64,000 nucleotides of DNA. It comes from Sandaracinus amylolyticus. GTDB lineage: Bacteria > Myxococcota_A > Polyangia > Polyangiales > Sandaracinaceae. The stretch covers positions 6,944,001-7,008,000 of the forward strand of contig NZ_CP011125.1 in assembly GCF_000737325.1 (NCBI RefSeq), written 5' to 3'. Numbering within the stretch: the stretch's first letter is position 1; the number at the start of each line of letters is the position of its first letter. Positions 49,237 to 57,955 of the stretch are shown piece by piece. The notes under the pieces were generated by a model. It made no database searches. It was not told the origin of the DNA and was given only the letters and a program-made list of their open reading frames with translations. Both the position numbers and the translations under genes were made by a program.

Positions 49237-49875
49237 CTAACCATGTTTGACGGCGAGGTTCGCGAGCGTGTGCGCGACGCGCTCGCAGCGATCGATCGCG
49301 TGCTCGAGATCCTCGAGCACCTCCTTCTCGCGGAGGATCTCCTTCGCGTCGACGCCCTCGTCGTGGAAGAGGCGCGAGAGCTCCTGGCGGAAGATGCGGT
49401 CGGCGTCCTTCTCGAGCTGGCGGATGGTGCGGCTCGCCGTCATCAGCGCCGCGTAGTCGTGCTTGCCGAGGCGCGGCAGCGCGGTCTCGAGCACCTCGGT
49501 GCACTGGATGAGCACCGCGATCAGCTTCTTCATCGGCTCGGTCGGCGTGGACACGCCGAAGAGCAGGCACGCGCGGGTCGCGCTGTTCGTGAGATCGAGC
49601 ACGTCGTCGAGCTCCGACGAGAGGTGCTGCAGATCCTCGCGATCGATCGGCGTGACGAACGTGCGTTCCAGCGCTTCCTCGAGCTCGTGGACGACCTTGT
49701 CGCCCTCGTGCTCGCAGATCTGCACGGCGGATTGGACGTCCTCGATGCGTTTGCCGTTCGCGAACTCGCCGAGGGCGCGAGCGCCCTTGTGCGCGGCGGC
49801 GGCCTGCCGCTCGAGGAACTCGAAGAAGTGCTGCTCGCGAGGGATCAGCCAGCGAACGAGGTCTTGGAGCGCCAT
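49237..49875 (-). CDS. PhoU-like DUF47 protein, Pit accessory
   Basis: 212 aa, all-helical. Patterns such as ICEHEGDKVVHELEEALERTF and EKEVLEDLEHAIDRCERVAH fit DUF47 (TIGR00153) proteins, which resemble PhoU and bind metals with conserved Glu/Asp clusters. The gene lies immediately upstream of pit, the usual arrangement, and probably regulates transport. Confidence 0.9.
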   Translation of the reverse strand: MALQDLVRWLIPREQHFFEFLERQAAAAHKGARALGEFANGKRIEDVQSAVQICEHEGDKVVHELEEALERTFVTPIDREDLQHLSSELDDVLDLTNSATRACLLFGVSTPTEPMKKLIAVLIQCTEVLETALPRLGKHDYAALMTASRTIRQLEKDADRIFRQELSRLFHDEGVDAKEILREKEVLEDLEHAIDRCERVAHTLANLAVKHG

Positions 49876-49964
49876 CGCGGGCGCCGTTTACGCGGCACGA
49901 GGTGCGGGCGTCAAGGCGATCGGGCAATTGCCCTCCGCGAGCCGCTCGGGTAGAGGCCACGTCG

Positions 49965-50168
49965 ATGAGCGAGAGCGCGTTCCTGATGATGCTGGTCCTC
50001 GCGCCCGCGGGCATCGCGATCGTCTCGCTCGCGCTCGCGGTGTACCTGTTCTCGCAGGCGCGCCACACCGACGGGGTCAAACCGACGCTGTTCCGCGTGA
50101 TCGCGATCTTGCTGACGCTCGTCGGGCTCGGCATCGGCGCGTGCTACGCGACGCTCTTCGTCGGGTGA
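49965..50168 (+). CDS. Small two-helix membrane protein
   Basis: 67 aa with two membrane segments, APAGIAIVSLALAVYLF and FRVIAILLTLVGLGIGA, joined by a short polar loop. It is four bases upstream of the radical SAM gene, thus the first gene of a three-gene operon concerned with lipid-like chemistry. Likely a membrane partner or anchor; no family is recognised. Confidence 0.7.
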   Translation: MSESAFLMMLVLAPAGIAIVSLALAVYLFSQARHTDGVKPTLFRVIAILLTLVGLGIGACYATLFVG

Positions 50169-50172
50169 TCAC

Positions 50173-51636
50173 GTGGCGCACCGAGCCCGCGACTACCTCT
50201 TCTACTCCGCGACGCGCGCGCTCTGCGGGACGTGCCTGCGCGTGGTCGACGCGAAGGAGCTCATCGAGGGCGACCGCGTGTGGCTCTGGAAGCGGTGCCC
50301 GGAGCACGGCATCCAGCGCGTGCTGCTCTCGGACGACGCCGCGTACTTCCGGCGCGGGCGCGAGGTGTTCCTGAAGCCGCCCGAGCAGGTGGCTCGCTAC
50401 AACACCCCGCACGAGCACGGCTGCCCGTACGACTGCGGCATCTGCCCCGATCACGAGCAGCACGGGTGCGTCTCGATCCTCGAGATCACCGATCACTGCA
50501 ACCTGCGCTGTCCGACGTGCTACGCGAGCAGCGGTCCGGAGCGGCTCGCGCATCGTCCGCTCGACGTGATCGAGCGGATGCTCGACCGCATCGTCGCGAA
50601 CGAGACCGAGCCCGACGTGCTGCAGGTCTCGGGCGGCGAGCCGACGACGCACCCCGACTTCTTCGCGGTGCTCGACGCGTGCCGCAGGCGGCCCGTGCGG
50701 CACCTGATGCTGAACACGAACGGCATCCGGATCGCGAAGGAGGACGGGTTCGCGGAGCGGCTCGCGAGCTACGCGCCGCGCTTCGAGGTGTACCTGCAGC
50801 TCGACTCGCTGCGCAGGAGCGCGCACCTCGATCTGCGCGGCGCGGACCTGCGCGCGATCCGCGAGCGCGCGCTGGAAAAGCTCGACGCGCTGAACCTCTC
50901 GACCACGCTCGTCTGCACGGTGAAGCGCGGCGTCAACGACGACGAGCTCGGCGATCTGCTGCGCTTCGCGTCGCAGCACCGCGCGGTGCGCGGCGTGACG
51001 TTCCAGCCGGTGCAGGACGCGGGGCGCAACGAGACGTTCGATCCCGGCGAGCACCGGCTCACGCTCTCCGAGGTGCGGCGGCGCATCACCGAGCAGTGCG
51101 ATCTCTTCGCGCCCGAGGATCTGCTGCCGGTGCCGTGTCACCCCGAGTGCCTCGCGATGGCGTACGGGATCAAGAGCGAGGACGGCACGCGCATCACGCC
51201 GCTGACGCGCTACGTCGATCCGCGCGTCCTGCTCGACGCGGGCAGGAACACGATCGTGTACGAGGGCGATCGCGACCTGACGCGCGCGATCTTCTCGACG
51301 TTCAGCACGGCGCACGGGCCGGAGTCGGCGGCGGGGTCGCTGCACGACCTGCTCTGCTGCCTGCCGCGCGTCGAGGCGCTGCCTTCGCTCGGCTACGACC
51401 GCGTGTTCCGCGTGATCATCATGCAGTTCCTCGATCGGCACTCGATGGACCTGCGGAGCGTGCGCAAGAGCTGCGTCCACATCGCGCATCCCGATGGAAC
51501 GCGCGTGATGCCGTTCGACACGTACAACGTGCTCTATCGCGATCACCTCGAGGCCGAGGTGCTCGCGCCGCTGCGCGCTGCCGTCGGCGGACAGGGCGTG
51601 CCGAGCGCGCGCAAGCACGCGCTGCGGACGGTCTGA
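50173..51636 (+). CDS. Radical SAM protein of the tetraether-synthase (MJ0619/Tes) family
   Basis: 487 aa, GTG start. The radical SAM cluster motif is CNLRCPTC (Cys109, 113, 116). Just before it lies a second CPYDCGIC (Cys84, 88, 91) plus Cys99, and an N-terminal CGTC with CPEHG, the pattern of MJ0619-type (COG1964) proteins with auxiliary clusters. The archaeal member joins lipid chains by C-C bonds; bacterial members are suspected in membrane-spanning lipid synthesis. Downstream is an Lgt-like gene. Substrate here is inferred, not shown. Confidence 0.82.
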   Translation: MAHRARDYLFYSATRALCGTCLRVVDAKELIEGDRVWLWKRCPEHGIQRVLLSDDAAYFRRGREVFLKPPEQVARYNTPHEHGCPYDCGICPDHEQHGCVSILEITDHCNLRCPTCYASSGPERLAHRPLDVIERMLDRIVANETEPDVLQVSGGEPTTHPDFFAVLDACRRRPVRHLMLNTNGIRIAKEDGFAERLASYAPRFEVYLQLDSLRRSAHLDLRGADLRAIRERALEKLDALNLSTTLVCTVKRGVNDDELGDLLRFASQHRAVRGVTFQPVQDAGRNETFDPGEHRLTLSEVRRRITEQCDLFAPEDLLPVPCHPECLAMAYGIKSEDGTRITPLTRYVDPRVLLDAGRNTIVYEGDRDLTRAIFSTFSTAHGPESAAGSLHDLLCCLPRVEALPSLGYDRVFRVIIMQFLDRHSMDLRSVRKSCVHIAHPDGTRVMPFDTYNVLYRDHLEAEVLAPLRAAVGGQGVPSARKHALRTV

Positions 51637-51643
51637 CGCGACG

Positions 51644-52357
51644 ATGCTCTACGGCGCCTTCGTCGCGCTGGGGATCGTCGCGGGGCTCGCGGCGACGAGG
51701 CACGCACCGCCCGACGGCATCCCCGCGCCGGTCGCGAAGCGCGTGAAGGCGTGCGCGCTGATCGGCGCGGTGATCGGCGCGCACCTCTTCGAGCTGCCGG
51801 CGGACCTCTTCGGGTGGGCGGCGCCGGTGCCCGGGCACGAGGGCTCGCCGGTGCTCGGGCGCACGGTGCTCGGCGGGATCCTCGGCGGATGGGCGGGCGT
51901 GGAGCTCGCGAAGGCGAGCGTCGGGTTCCGCGGCGCGACGGGCGATCGGTTCGCGGCGCCGCTCGCGATCGCGCTGGCGTTCGGACGGCTGGGCTGCGTG
52001 ACGACCGGGTGCTGCCCGGGACGCGCGATCGAGCCCGGCTCGCCGTGGGCGGCGCTGTCGATCGTGCATGCAGATCCGCCGCGCTTCCCGGCGACGCTCG
52101 TGGAGGCGTACTTCCACGCGGGCGCCGCGCTCGCGCTGGTGCTCGCGGCGCGCGCGCAGTGGCTCCCGGGACGACGGCTCGCGGTCTATCTCGCGGCGCT
52201 CGCGGTGCTGCGGTTCGTGCTCGAGCGCTGGCGCGACAACCCGGAGGTGCTCGGCGGGCTGACGTACTACCAGTGGCTCTGCGTGCCGCTGTTCGTGATC
52301 TCGGTGGGCACGATCGTCGCGCGCAGCCGCGCGCCGCGGGCTAACGACGCGCGCTGA
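51644..52357 (+). CDS. Lgt-like membrane protein (diacylglyceryl transferase family)
   Basis: 237 aa, about six membrane helices. The motif GRTVLGGILGGWAGVELAK corresponds to the HGGxxGG region of Lgt, and AFGRLGCVTTGCCPGR to the FxRxGNxxNGE region, with a distinctive double cysteine. It lacks several residues essential in true Lgt, so it may act on lipid rather than on lipoprotein. It lies seven bases after the radical SAM gene. Confidence 0.78.
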   Translation: MLYGAFVALGIVAGLAATRHAPPDGIPAPVAKRVKACALIGAVIGAHLFELPADLFGWAAPVPGHEGSPVLGRTVLGGILGGWAGVELAKASVGFRGATGDRFAAPLAIALAFGRLGCVTTGCCPGRAIEPGSPWAALSIVHADPPRFPATLVEAYFHAGAALALVLAARAQWLPGRRLAVYLAALAVLRFVLERWRDNPEVLGGLTYYQWLCVPLFVISVGTIVARSRAPRANDAR

Positions 52358-53219
52358 GCGTCTCGAGCAGGAAGTCGCGGAAGACCGCGACACGTCGCGG
52401 GACGTAGCGCGCGCTCGGATACACGAGGTGGAACGGCGCACCGGGCGCGCCGTAGCGCGGTAGGACGCGCACGACGTCGGCGCCGGTGATGCCGTCGAAC
52501 GCGGGCAAGAGGCCGATGCCCGCGCCCGCCGCGACCGCCTGGTGCGCGAACGAGAAGTCGTCGGCGTTCACCACGCCGCGGACCTCGACGCTCTCCTCTC
52601 CGCGCGGTCCGGTGAGGGTCCACGTCGCGCGGCCGCGCACGCCGCGGAAGAGCACGCAGCGATGCTGCGCGAGCTCGGCGACGCGCTTCGGCGTGCCGTT
52701 CGCGTCGAGGTACGCGCGCGACGCGACGAGCGCGAAGTCGACGCGCGGCAGGCGGCGCGCGACCAGCGTGTCGTCGCGGATCGGGCCGGCGCGCAGCGCG
52801 AGATCGATGCCCTCTTCGCCGAGATCGACGACGCGACCGGTGAGCACGACGTCGACGAGCACGTCGGGGTGCTGCGCGACGAACGCGCCGACCACCGGCG
52901 CGAGCAGCCAGACGCCCGCGTCGACCGCGGTGGTGACGCGGATCGGGCCACGGAGCGTGGCCTCGAGATCGACGACCGCCTCGCGCGCCTCGGAGAGCGC
53001 GGCGAGGCCGCGCGAGGCGCGCTCGTAGAACGCGGCGCCGGCCTCGGTGAGCGCGACGCTGCGGGTGGAGCGGCGAAGCAGGCGCGCGCCGAGCTCCTGC
53101 TCGAGCAGCGCGACCGCGCGGCTCACCGAGGACTTGGGGAGATCGAGCGCGCGCGCGGCGGCGGTGAAGCCACGCTCGTCGACGACCTTCACGAAGATGG
53201 CGGCGCGGTGGAGATCCAT
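52341..53219 (-). CDS. LysR-family transcriptional regulator
   Basis: 292 aa. The winged HTH (TAAARALDLPKSSVSRAVAL) occupies residues 19-38 and is followed by the linker helix and LRRSTRSVALTEAG. The effector domain begins near residue 90 (GPIRVTTAVDAGVWLLAPVV). It is divergent from the YceI gene and probably regulates it, through the palindrome at 53232-53248. Its 3' end overlaps the Lgt-like gene convergently. Confidence 0.92.
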   Translation of the reverse strand: MDLHRAAIFVKVVDERGFTAAARALDLPKSSVSRAVALLEQELGARLLRRSTRSVALTEAGAAFYERASRGLAALSEAREAVVDLEATLRGPIRVTTAVDAGVWLLAPVVGAFVAQHPDVLVDVVLTGRVVDLGEEGIDLALRAGPIRDDTLVARRLPRVDFALVASRAYLDANGTPKRVAELAQHRCVLFRGVRGRATWTLTGPRGEESVEVRGVVNADDFSFAHQAVAAGAGIGLLPAFDGITGADVVRVLPRYGAPGAPFHLVYPSARYVPRRVAVFRDFLLETLSARR

Positions 53220-53231
53220 CGTTCGAGATCC

Positions 53232-53248
53232 GCGAACGAAGCGTTCGC
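53232..53248. promoter_or_regulatory. Palindrome GCGAACG-AAG-CGTTCGC, likely LysR site
   Basis: A perfect 7-bp inverted repeat with 3-base centre in the 102-bp gap between the LysR gene and yceI, 13 bases upstream of the regulator ATG. Related half-sites CGTTC (53220) and GAACG (53251) flank it. Position and symmetry suit an autoregulatory operator. Confidence 0.55.
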
Positions 53249-53321
53249 TGGAACGACTCTAGTGCGCACGGGAGCAACGATCCATCGTGTGGCCATCTCG
53301 AACGGAACAAGGAAGACGACC

Positions 53322-53882
53322 ATGACGACCGCAGCCACCCAGACCACCGCGCAGCCGAGCCGCTGGACCCTCGACGCCTCGCACTCGAGCGTCGGCTTCA
53401 GCGTGCGCCACATGATGATCACGAACGTGCGCGGAGAGTTCCAGAAGGTGTCCGGCGAGGCGGTGTTCGATCCCGCGACGCCCGAGGCGTCGAAGGTGAC
53501 CGCGACGATCGACGTGGCGTCGATCAACACGCGCGAGGAGAAGCGCGACGGGCACCTGCGCAGCGCGGACTTCTTCGACGCGGAGAAGCACCCGACGATC
53601 ACGTTCGAGTCGAAGCGCGTGCGCCGCGCGGGCGACGGCTACGAGGTGGTCGGCGACCTCACGATCCGCGGCACGACGCGCGAGGTGACGCTGACGGTCG
53701 AGGACGTGACGGCCGAGCACGCGGATCCGTGGGGCAACCGCCGCATCGGCGCGTCGGCGCGCACGAAGGTGCGCCGCTCGGACTTCGGGATGACGTGGAA
53801 CTCCGCGCTCGAGGCGGGCGGCGTGCTGGTCGGTGACGAGATCTCGATCGCGATCGAGGTGTCGCTGATCAAGCAGGGCTGA
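53322..53882 (+). CDS. YceI-family lipid/isoprenoid-binding protein
   Basis: 186 aa with the YceI signature: SRWTLDASHSSVGFSVRHMM, then GEAVFDPATPEASKVTATID, REEKRDGHLRSADFFDAEKH and the C-terminal EISIAIEVSLI. YceI folds as a lipocalin-like barrel that binds polyisoprenoids. No signal peptide is present, so it is probably cytoplasmic. AAGGAAG lies before the ATG. Divergent from the LysR gene. Confidence 0.92.
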   Translation: MTTAATQTTAQPSRWTLDASHSSVGFSVRHMMITNVRGEFQKVSGEAVFDPATPEASKVTATIDVASINTREEKRDGHLRSADFFDAEKHPTITFESKRVRRAGDGYEVVGDLTIRGTTREVTLTVEDVTAEHADPWGNRRIGASARTKVRRSDFGMTWNSALEAGGVLVGDEISIAIEVSLIKQG

Positions 53883-53894
53883 CCGCCGAAACGA

Positions 53895-54067
53895 CCGTGC
53901 ACGAGCACGTGGCACGTGCACGTGTACGAGTCACGACGCGGCGCCGCGACATCGCGAGCGCCGCGTCTCCGCTTCCAGCGCCTCGGGTGATGCGGAGCTC
54001 GGCCGGACCAGCCGCTCGAACCACGCCGTGAATCGTCCACGTGCACGTGTCACGTGCTCGTGCACGG
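53895..54067. repeat. 173-bp element with 30-bp near-perfect inverted repeats
   Basis: The left arm (53895-53924) and right arm (54038-54067) are reverse complements with one mismatch in 30. Each arm is built from CACGTG and GTGCAC palindromes. The spacer is 113 bp with no gene. No target-site duplication is obvious. It could be a MITE-like element, a paired regulatory site, or a structured RNA between yceI and hemW. Confidence 0.75.
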
Positions 54068-54148
54068 CTGTTCCAGCGCCAGCGATCTCGATGGCGCGCC
54101 CGCCCGCGTTGACTTGCGCGGGCCGAGCCCCACGATCCGCGGCCCTCG

Positions 54149-55303
54149 ATGACCGCGACCAGCGTCTACGTGCACTTCCCGTGGTGCCTCAAGAAGTGCC
54201 CGTACTGCGACTTCAACTCGTACGGGACCGCGCGCGACGACGTGCCGCACGACGCGTACGCGGACGCGGTGCTGCGCGAGCTGGACGCGCGTCGCGCGCA
54301 GCTCGAGGGCCGCACGCTGGTGTCGATCTTCGTCGGCGGTGGGACTCCGTCGCTGTGGGATCCGCGCGCGCTCGGGCGCGTGCTCGCGGGCATCGAGGGC
54401 GCGTTCGGCGCGCGCGTCGACGACGTCGAGGTGACGGTCGAGTGCAACCCGACCTCGCTCGATCGGGCGCGCGCCGCGGCGATGCGCGAGGCCGGCGTGA
54501 ATCGGATCTCGATCGGCGTGCAGTCGCTCGACGCGTCGCGGCTGAAGTTCCTCGGGCGCTTGCACGATGCGCCGATGGCGCTGAGCGCGGTGCGCGAGGC
54601 ACGCCGCGAGATCACGCGGGTGAGCGCGGACCTGATGTTCGGGATGCCCGGGCAGAAGGCGCAGGACTTCGAGGCGGAGCTCGATCGCGTGCTCGAGACA
54701 GGCGTCGATCACGTGTCGGCGTACGCGCTGACGATCGAGCCGGGGACGCAGTTCGGCGAGCTGCACAAGAAGGGTCGACTGCCGGTCGCGCCCGACGACG
54801 ACTACGCCGAGACGTTCCTCGCGGCCGAGTCGATGTTCGCGTCGCGCGGGCTCGAGCACTACGAGGTCTCGAACTACGCGCGGCCGGGGCAGGAGGCGCG
54901 TCACAACCTGCACTACTGGCGCGGCGGCGACTACGTCGGGCTCGGCGCGGGCGCGGTGGGGTGCCTCGGCGATGGGCGCGGCGGCGCGCGGCGGTGGCGC
55001 GACGAGGCGCTGCCCGCGAAGTACCTCGAGTCGAGCGGCGAGCTCGCGCGCGTCGAGTCGTGGGAGGAGTCGCTGAGCGCCGAGGATCGCGTGCGCGAGG
55101 CGCTGATGCTCGGGCTGCGGACGCGCGAGGGCGTGGACCTCGACGCGCTGGAGGCGCGCACCGGCGTCGACGCGCGCGTCGGGCGCGAGCGCGCGATCGA
55201 GCGGCGCGTGGGACGCGGTGAGCTGGTGATGGAAGGCGCGCGGATGCGCGTGCCCCACGCGTCGTGGCTCGCGCTCGACGCGATCGTGACCGACCTCTTC
55301 TGA
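54149..55303 (+). CDS. hemW: HemW-type radical SAM heme chaperone
   Basis: 384 aa. The cluster motif FPWCLKKCPYCDFNSY gives the C-x3-C-x2-C with Cys13, 17, 20, and the sequence continues with GGGTPS, the ECNPTSLD segment and GVQSLD. These are HemW landmarks; the true oxygen-independent HemN has a longer N-terminus. HemW is thought to carry heme to respiratory complexes. The coproporphyrinogen oxidase activity should not be assumed. Confidence 0.9.
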   Translation: MTATSVYVHFPWCLKKCPYCDFNSYGTARDDVPHDAYADAVLRELDARRAQLEGRTLVSIFVGGGTPSLWDPRALGRVLAGIEGAFGARVDDVEVTVECNPTSLDRARAAAMREAGVNRISIGVQSLDASRLKFLGRLHDAPMALSAVREARREITRVSADLMFGMPGQKAQDFEAELDRVLETGVDHVSAYALTIEPGTQFGELHKKGRLPVAPDDDYAETFLAAESMFASRGLEHYEVSNYARPGQEARHNLHYWRGGDYVGLGAGAVGCLGDGRGGARRWRDEALPAKYLESSGELARVESWEESLSAEDRVREALMLGLRTREGVDLDALEARTGVDARVGRERAIERRVGRGELVMEGARMRVPHASWLALDAIVTDLF

Positions 55304-55422
55304 GCACGACGTGTCCGGCGCGACGCGCATGCGTTGCAGTCGGGACGCGGCTTCGGCGTGAACGGCGTGAAAATGCGAGGCGCGAGCGCGCCGGCACGGG
55401 CATTGTTCTGCGCGCGCGCCTC

Positions 55423-56424
55423 ATGTCTCGATATGCACTCTTCTTCGTGCTCGTCGCGCTCTCGTCGTGCGGGCACGCGGCTCCGACCTCCCCTGCCACG
55501 ACCTCCACGGCCACGTCCGACGCGACGCCATCGATCGACGCGCGGGCGCGCGAGGTGATCGACGGCGAGATCGCGCGCGCGTTCGCCGAGCCCACGACGC
55601 GCGCGATGTCGATCGTCGTGCTCGATCCCGCGACCGGGCGCGTCGTCGCGACGAGCGGACGGCGCGGCGACCGCGTCGATCCCGAGATCCCCGCGCGCGA
55701 TGCGGTGGTGCACGGCTCGGTGGGCAAGACGTTCACGATCGCGCTCGCGCTCGAGCGCGGTGTGATCACGACCGCGGACTCGGTCGACGGTGGCGGCGGT
55801 CGCGCGCAGATCGGCGCGATCGAGATCCATGACGCGTCGCCGCACGGCGCGATGTCGCTCGAGGACGTCGTCGCGTTCTCGTCGAACGTCGGCACGGCGC
55901 GCGTGATGGAGCGCATGGGCCGCGACGCGTGGCTCGAGGGGATGGCGCGGCTGCACCTCGATCATCGCGTGCCGGAGAGCGCGCGGAGCGACGATGGAGA
56001 GGCCATCCGCGCGGCGATCGGCGCGGGCCTCGCGCCGACGCCGGTCGAGGTCGCGGCGTCGTTCGCGGCCGTGGTGAACGGCGGGACGTATCGCGCGCCG
56101 TGGCGAGAGGGCGAGCCCGCGTCGAGCGGCGAGCGCGTGCTGAGCGAAGCGACGTCGGCGACGATGGTCGCGCTGCTCGAGCAGTCGATCGTGCGCGAGG
56201 ACGGCACGGGGCGCGGGGCGCGCGTCGAGGGTCGGCGCGTCGCGGGCAAGACGGGCACGGCGCGTCTCGAGGACGGCGCGTCGTACGCGGCGTTCGTCGG
56301 TGTCGCGCCGCTCGAGGCGCCGCGCTTCGTGATCGTGGTCGGCGTCGAGACGGTCGCGGAGGGCTACACCGGCGGGACCGTCGCAGCGCCCGCGTTCGCG
56401 CGGATCGCGAGCGAGCTGCTGTAG
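55423..56424 (+). CDS. Lipoprotein penicillin-binding transpeptidase, stand-alone
   Basis: 333 aa from ATG 55423. Signal peptide with lipobox LSSC (Cys16). The transpeptidase domain has all three active-site motifs: SVGK (Ser99, Lys102), SSN (153-155) and KTG (276-278). It lacks the dimerisation and PASTA parts of FtsI/PBP2, so it is a minimal domain anchored by lipid instead of a membrane helix. It may cross-link peptidoglycan or be a specialised D,D-peptidase. It sits between hemW and ccmA. Confidence 0.85.
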   Translation: MSRYALFFVLVALSSCGHAAPTSPATTSTATSDATPSIDARAREVIDGEIARAFAEPTTRAMSIVVLDPATGRVVATSGRRGDRVDPEIPARDAVVHGSVGKTFTIALALERGVITTADSVDGGGGRAQIGAIEIHDASPHGAMSLEDVVAFSSNVGTARVMERMGRDAWLEGMARLHLDHRVPESARSDDGEAIRAAIGAGLAPTPVEVAASFAAVVNGGTYRAPWREGEPASSGERVLSEATSATMVALLEQSIVREDGTGRGARVEGRRVAGKTGTARLEDGASYAAFVGVAPLEAPRFVIVVGVETVAEGYTGGTVAAPAFARIASELL

Positions 56425-56476
56425 CCCGGACGCTTCGTCGCGGCTCCGATCTGCGGGCTGCTAAGCTGCGGCCCGC

Positions 56477-57154
56477 GTGACGATCGACTTCGAGCGCGTG
56501 GACGCGCGCGGGCTGGTGAAGACCTTCGGGCCGACCCGCGCGCTGGCGGGCGTGGACGTCGCGCTGCGCGCCGGGTTGGTCACGGTGATCGAAGGGCCGA
56601 ACGGATCCGGCAAGACGACGCTGCTCGGCATCCTCTCGCTGCTGGTGCGACCGACGCGCGGCACGGTCCGCTTCGGATCGCACGACGCGCTCGCGAGCGC
56701 CGACGCGCTGCGCGCGACCATCGGCGTGCTCGCGCACGCGGCGATGGTCTATCCCGATCTCACGGGCGCGGAGAGCCTCGCGCTCGCGGCGAAGCTGCAC
56801 GGCGTGCGCGATGCCGATCGCCGCATCGCCGCGCTGCGCGAGCGCTTCGAGATCGGGCCGTTCGGCGAGCGACCGACGCGCACGTACTCGCGCGGTCAGC
56901 TGCAGCGCATCGCGCTCGCGCGCGCGCTGATCCACGAGCCGCGGCTGCTGCTGCTCGACGAGCCCTCGACCGGGCTCGATCCCGCGTCGGTCGATCGGCT
57001 GATCGCGGCGGTGCGCGTCGAGCGCGCGCGGGGCGCGATCGTGGTCCTGGTCACGCACGACGTGCCGCTCGCGGAGGCGATCGGGGATCGCCGGGTGCGC
57101 CTGTCGCGCGGGCGCGTGGAGCAGGACGAGCCTCTCGCGGGAGCGACGACGTGA
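56477..57154 (+). CDS. ccmA: Heme exporter ATP-binding protein
   Basis: 225 aa, GTG start. ABC motifs: Walker A GPNGSGKTT, signature YSRGQLQR, Walker B LLLLDEPSTGLD and the His switch VTHD. With CcmB overlapping by four bases it forms the ATPase part of the cytochrome c maturation system I, which recycles CcmE-bound heme. The downstream TlpA/ResA-like gene supports this pathway; ccmC and ccmE are not in the window. Confidence 0.88.
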   Translation: MTIDFERVDARGLVKTFGPTRALAGVDVALRAGLVTVIEGPNGSGKTTLLGILSLLVRPTRGTVRFGSHDALASADALRATIGVLAHAAMVYPDLTGAESLALAAKLHGVRDADRRIAALRERFEIGPFGERPTRTYSRGQLQRIALARALIHEPRLLLLDEPSTGLDPASVDRLIAAVRVERARGAIVVLVTHDVPLAEAIGDRRVRLSRGRVEQDEPLAGATT

Positions 57155-57828
57155 GCGTGCTGCGCGCGGCGGCGCTGCTCGCCGGGAAGGATCTGCGCAT
57201 CGAGCTGCGGACGCGCGAGATCACGGTGAGCACGGGGCTCTTCGCGGTGCTCGTCGTGGTGCTCACGTCGCTCTCGTTCTACGTGGACGACGTGATCGCG
57301 CGGCGCATCGCGCCGGGCGTGCTGTGGATCGCGATCGCGTTCGCGGGGGTGCTCGCGATCGGGCGCACCTGGGGCCGGGAGCGCGAGAACGACGCGATGC
57401 GCGGGCTCTTGCTGTCGCCGATCCCGCGCCCCGCGATCTTCGCGGGCAAGGCGGTGGGGACGTTCGCGTTCCTGATCGCGATCGAGATGATGCTGGTGCC
57501 GCTGGTCGCGGTGCTCTTCCACCTCGACCTCGTCCCTGCGCTGCCGCTGATGATCCCGACGCTGCTGCTGGGCTCGTTCGGGTTCGTGCTGACCGGGACG
57601 CTCTTCGGCGCGATGACGGTGCGCACGCGATCGCGCGATCTGATGCTGAGCGTGGTGCTGTTCCCGCTGGTGACGCCGGCGCTGCTGGCCGGCGTGGTCG
57701 CGACGCGCGGGATCCTCGGCGGCGATCCGCTCGAGGAGACGCTGGCGTGGCTGCGGATCCTCGGCGCGTACGACCTGGTGGTCGGCGTCTGCGGCTGGTT
57801 CCTCTTCGGCCCGCTGGTGAGCGACTGA
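57151..57828 (+). CDS. ccmB: Heme exporter membrane protein CcmB
   Basis: 225 aa, six membrane helices. The N-terminus KDLRIELRTREITVSTGLFA and the segment GRERENDAMRGLLLSPI match CcmB. The GTG overlaps the ccmA stop. It forms the membrane part of the CcmAB exporter-like complex. A hairpin-containing repeat follows the stop and probably terminates the operon. Confidence 0.9.
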   Translation: MSVLRAAALLAGKDLRIELRTREITVSTGLFAVLVVVLTSLSFYVDDVIARRIAPGVLWIAIAFAGVLAIGRTWGRERENDAMRGLLLSPIPRPAIFAGKAVGTFAFLIAIEMMLVPLVAVLFHLDLVPALPLMIPTLLLGSFGFVLTGTLFGAMTVRTRSRDLMLSVVLFPLVTPALLAGVVATRGILGGDPLEETLAWLRILGAYDLVVGVCGWFLFGPLVSD

Positions 57829-57884
57829 GCTTCCGGGGAGGGGTCTTGGACGACCCCCCGACGCGAACGCTGCGCGCGGGGCAC
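57825..57884 (+). repeat. Interspersed hairpin repeat, copy A
   Basis: The stretch from the ccmB stop to 57884 shares long patches with the reverse complement of 63496-63572: CTGAGCTTCCGG, TCTTGGA and GCGAACGCTGCGCGCGG. It includes the hairpin GGGGTC-TTGGAC-GACCCC (57840-57857), which may end ccmAB transcription. Confidence 0.75.
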
Positions 57885-57955
57885 CAGCCCGCTTGCTCCG
57901 TCGCGCGCCGAGTGGCTTGCCGGTTCCGCGCGGGCACCGCACAGTCCGGCTGCCC

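Noticed and set aside
51644-52357. Annotation as a housekeeping Lgt
   Set aside because: The HGG and NGE signature residues are replaced and it is operonic with a radical SAM gene, so a standard lipoprotein maturation role is not supported.
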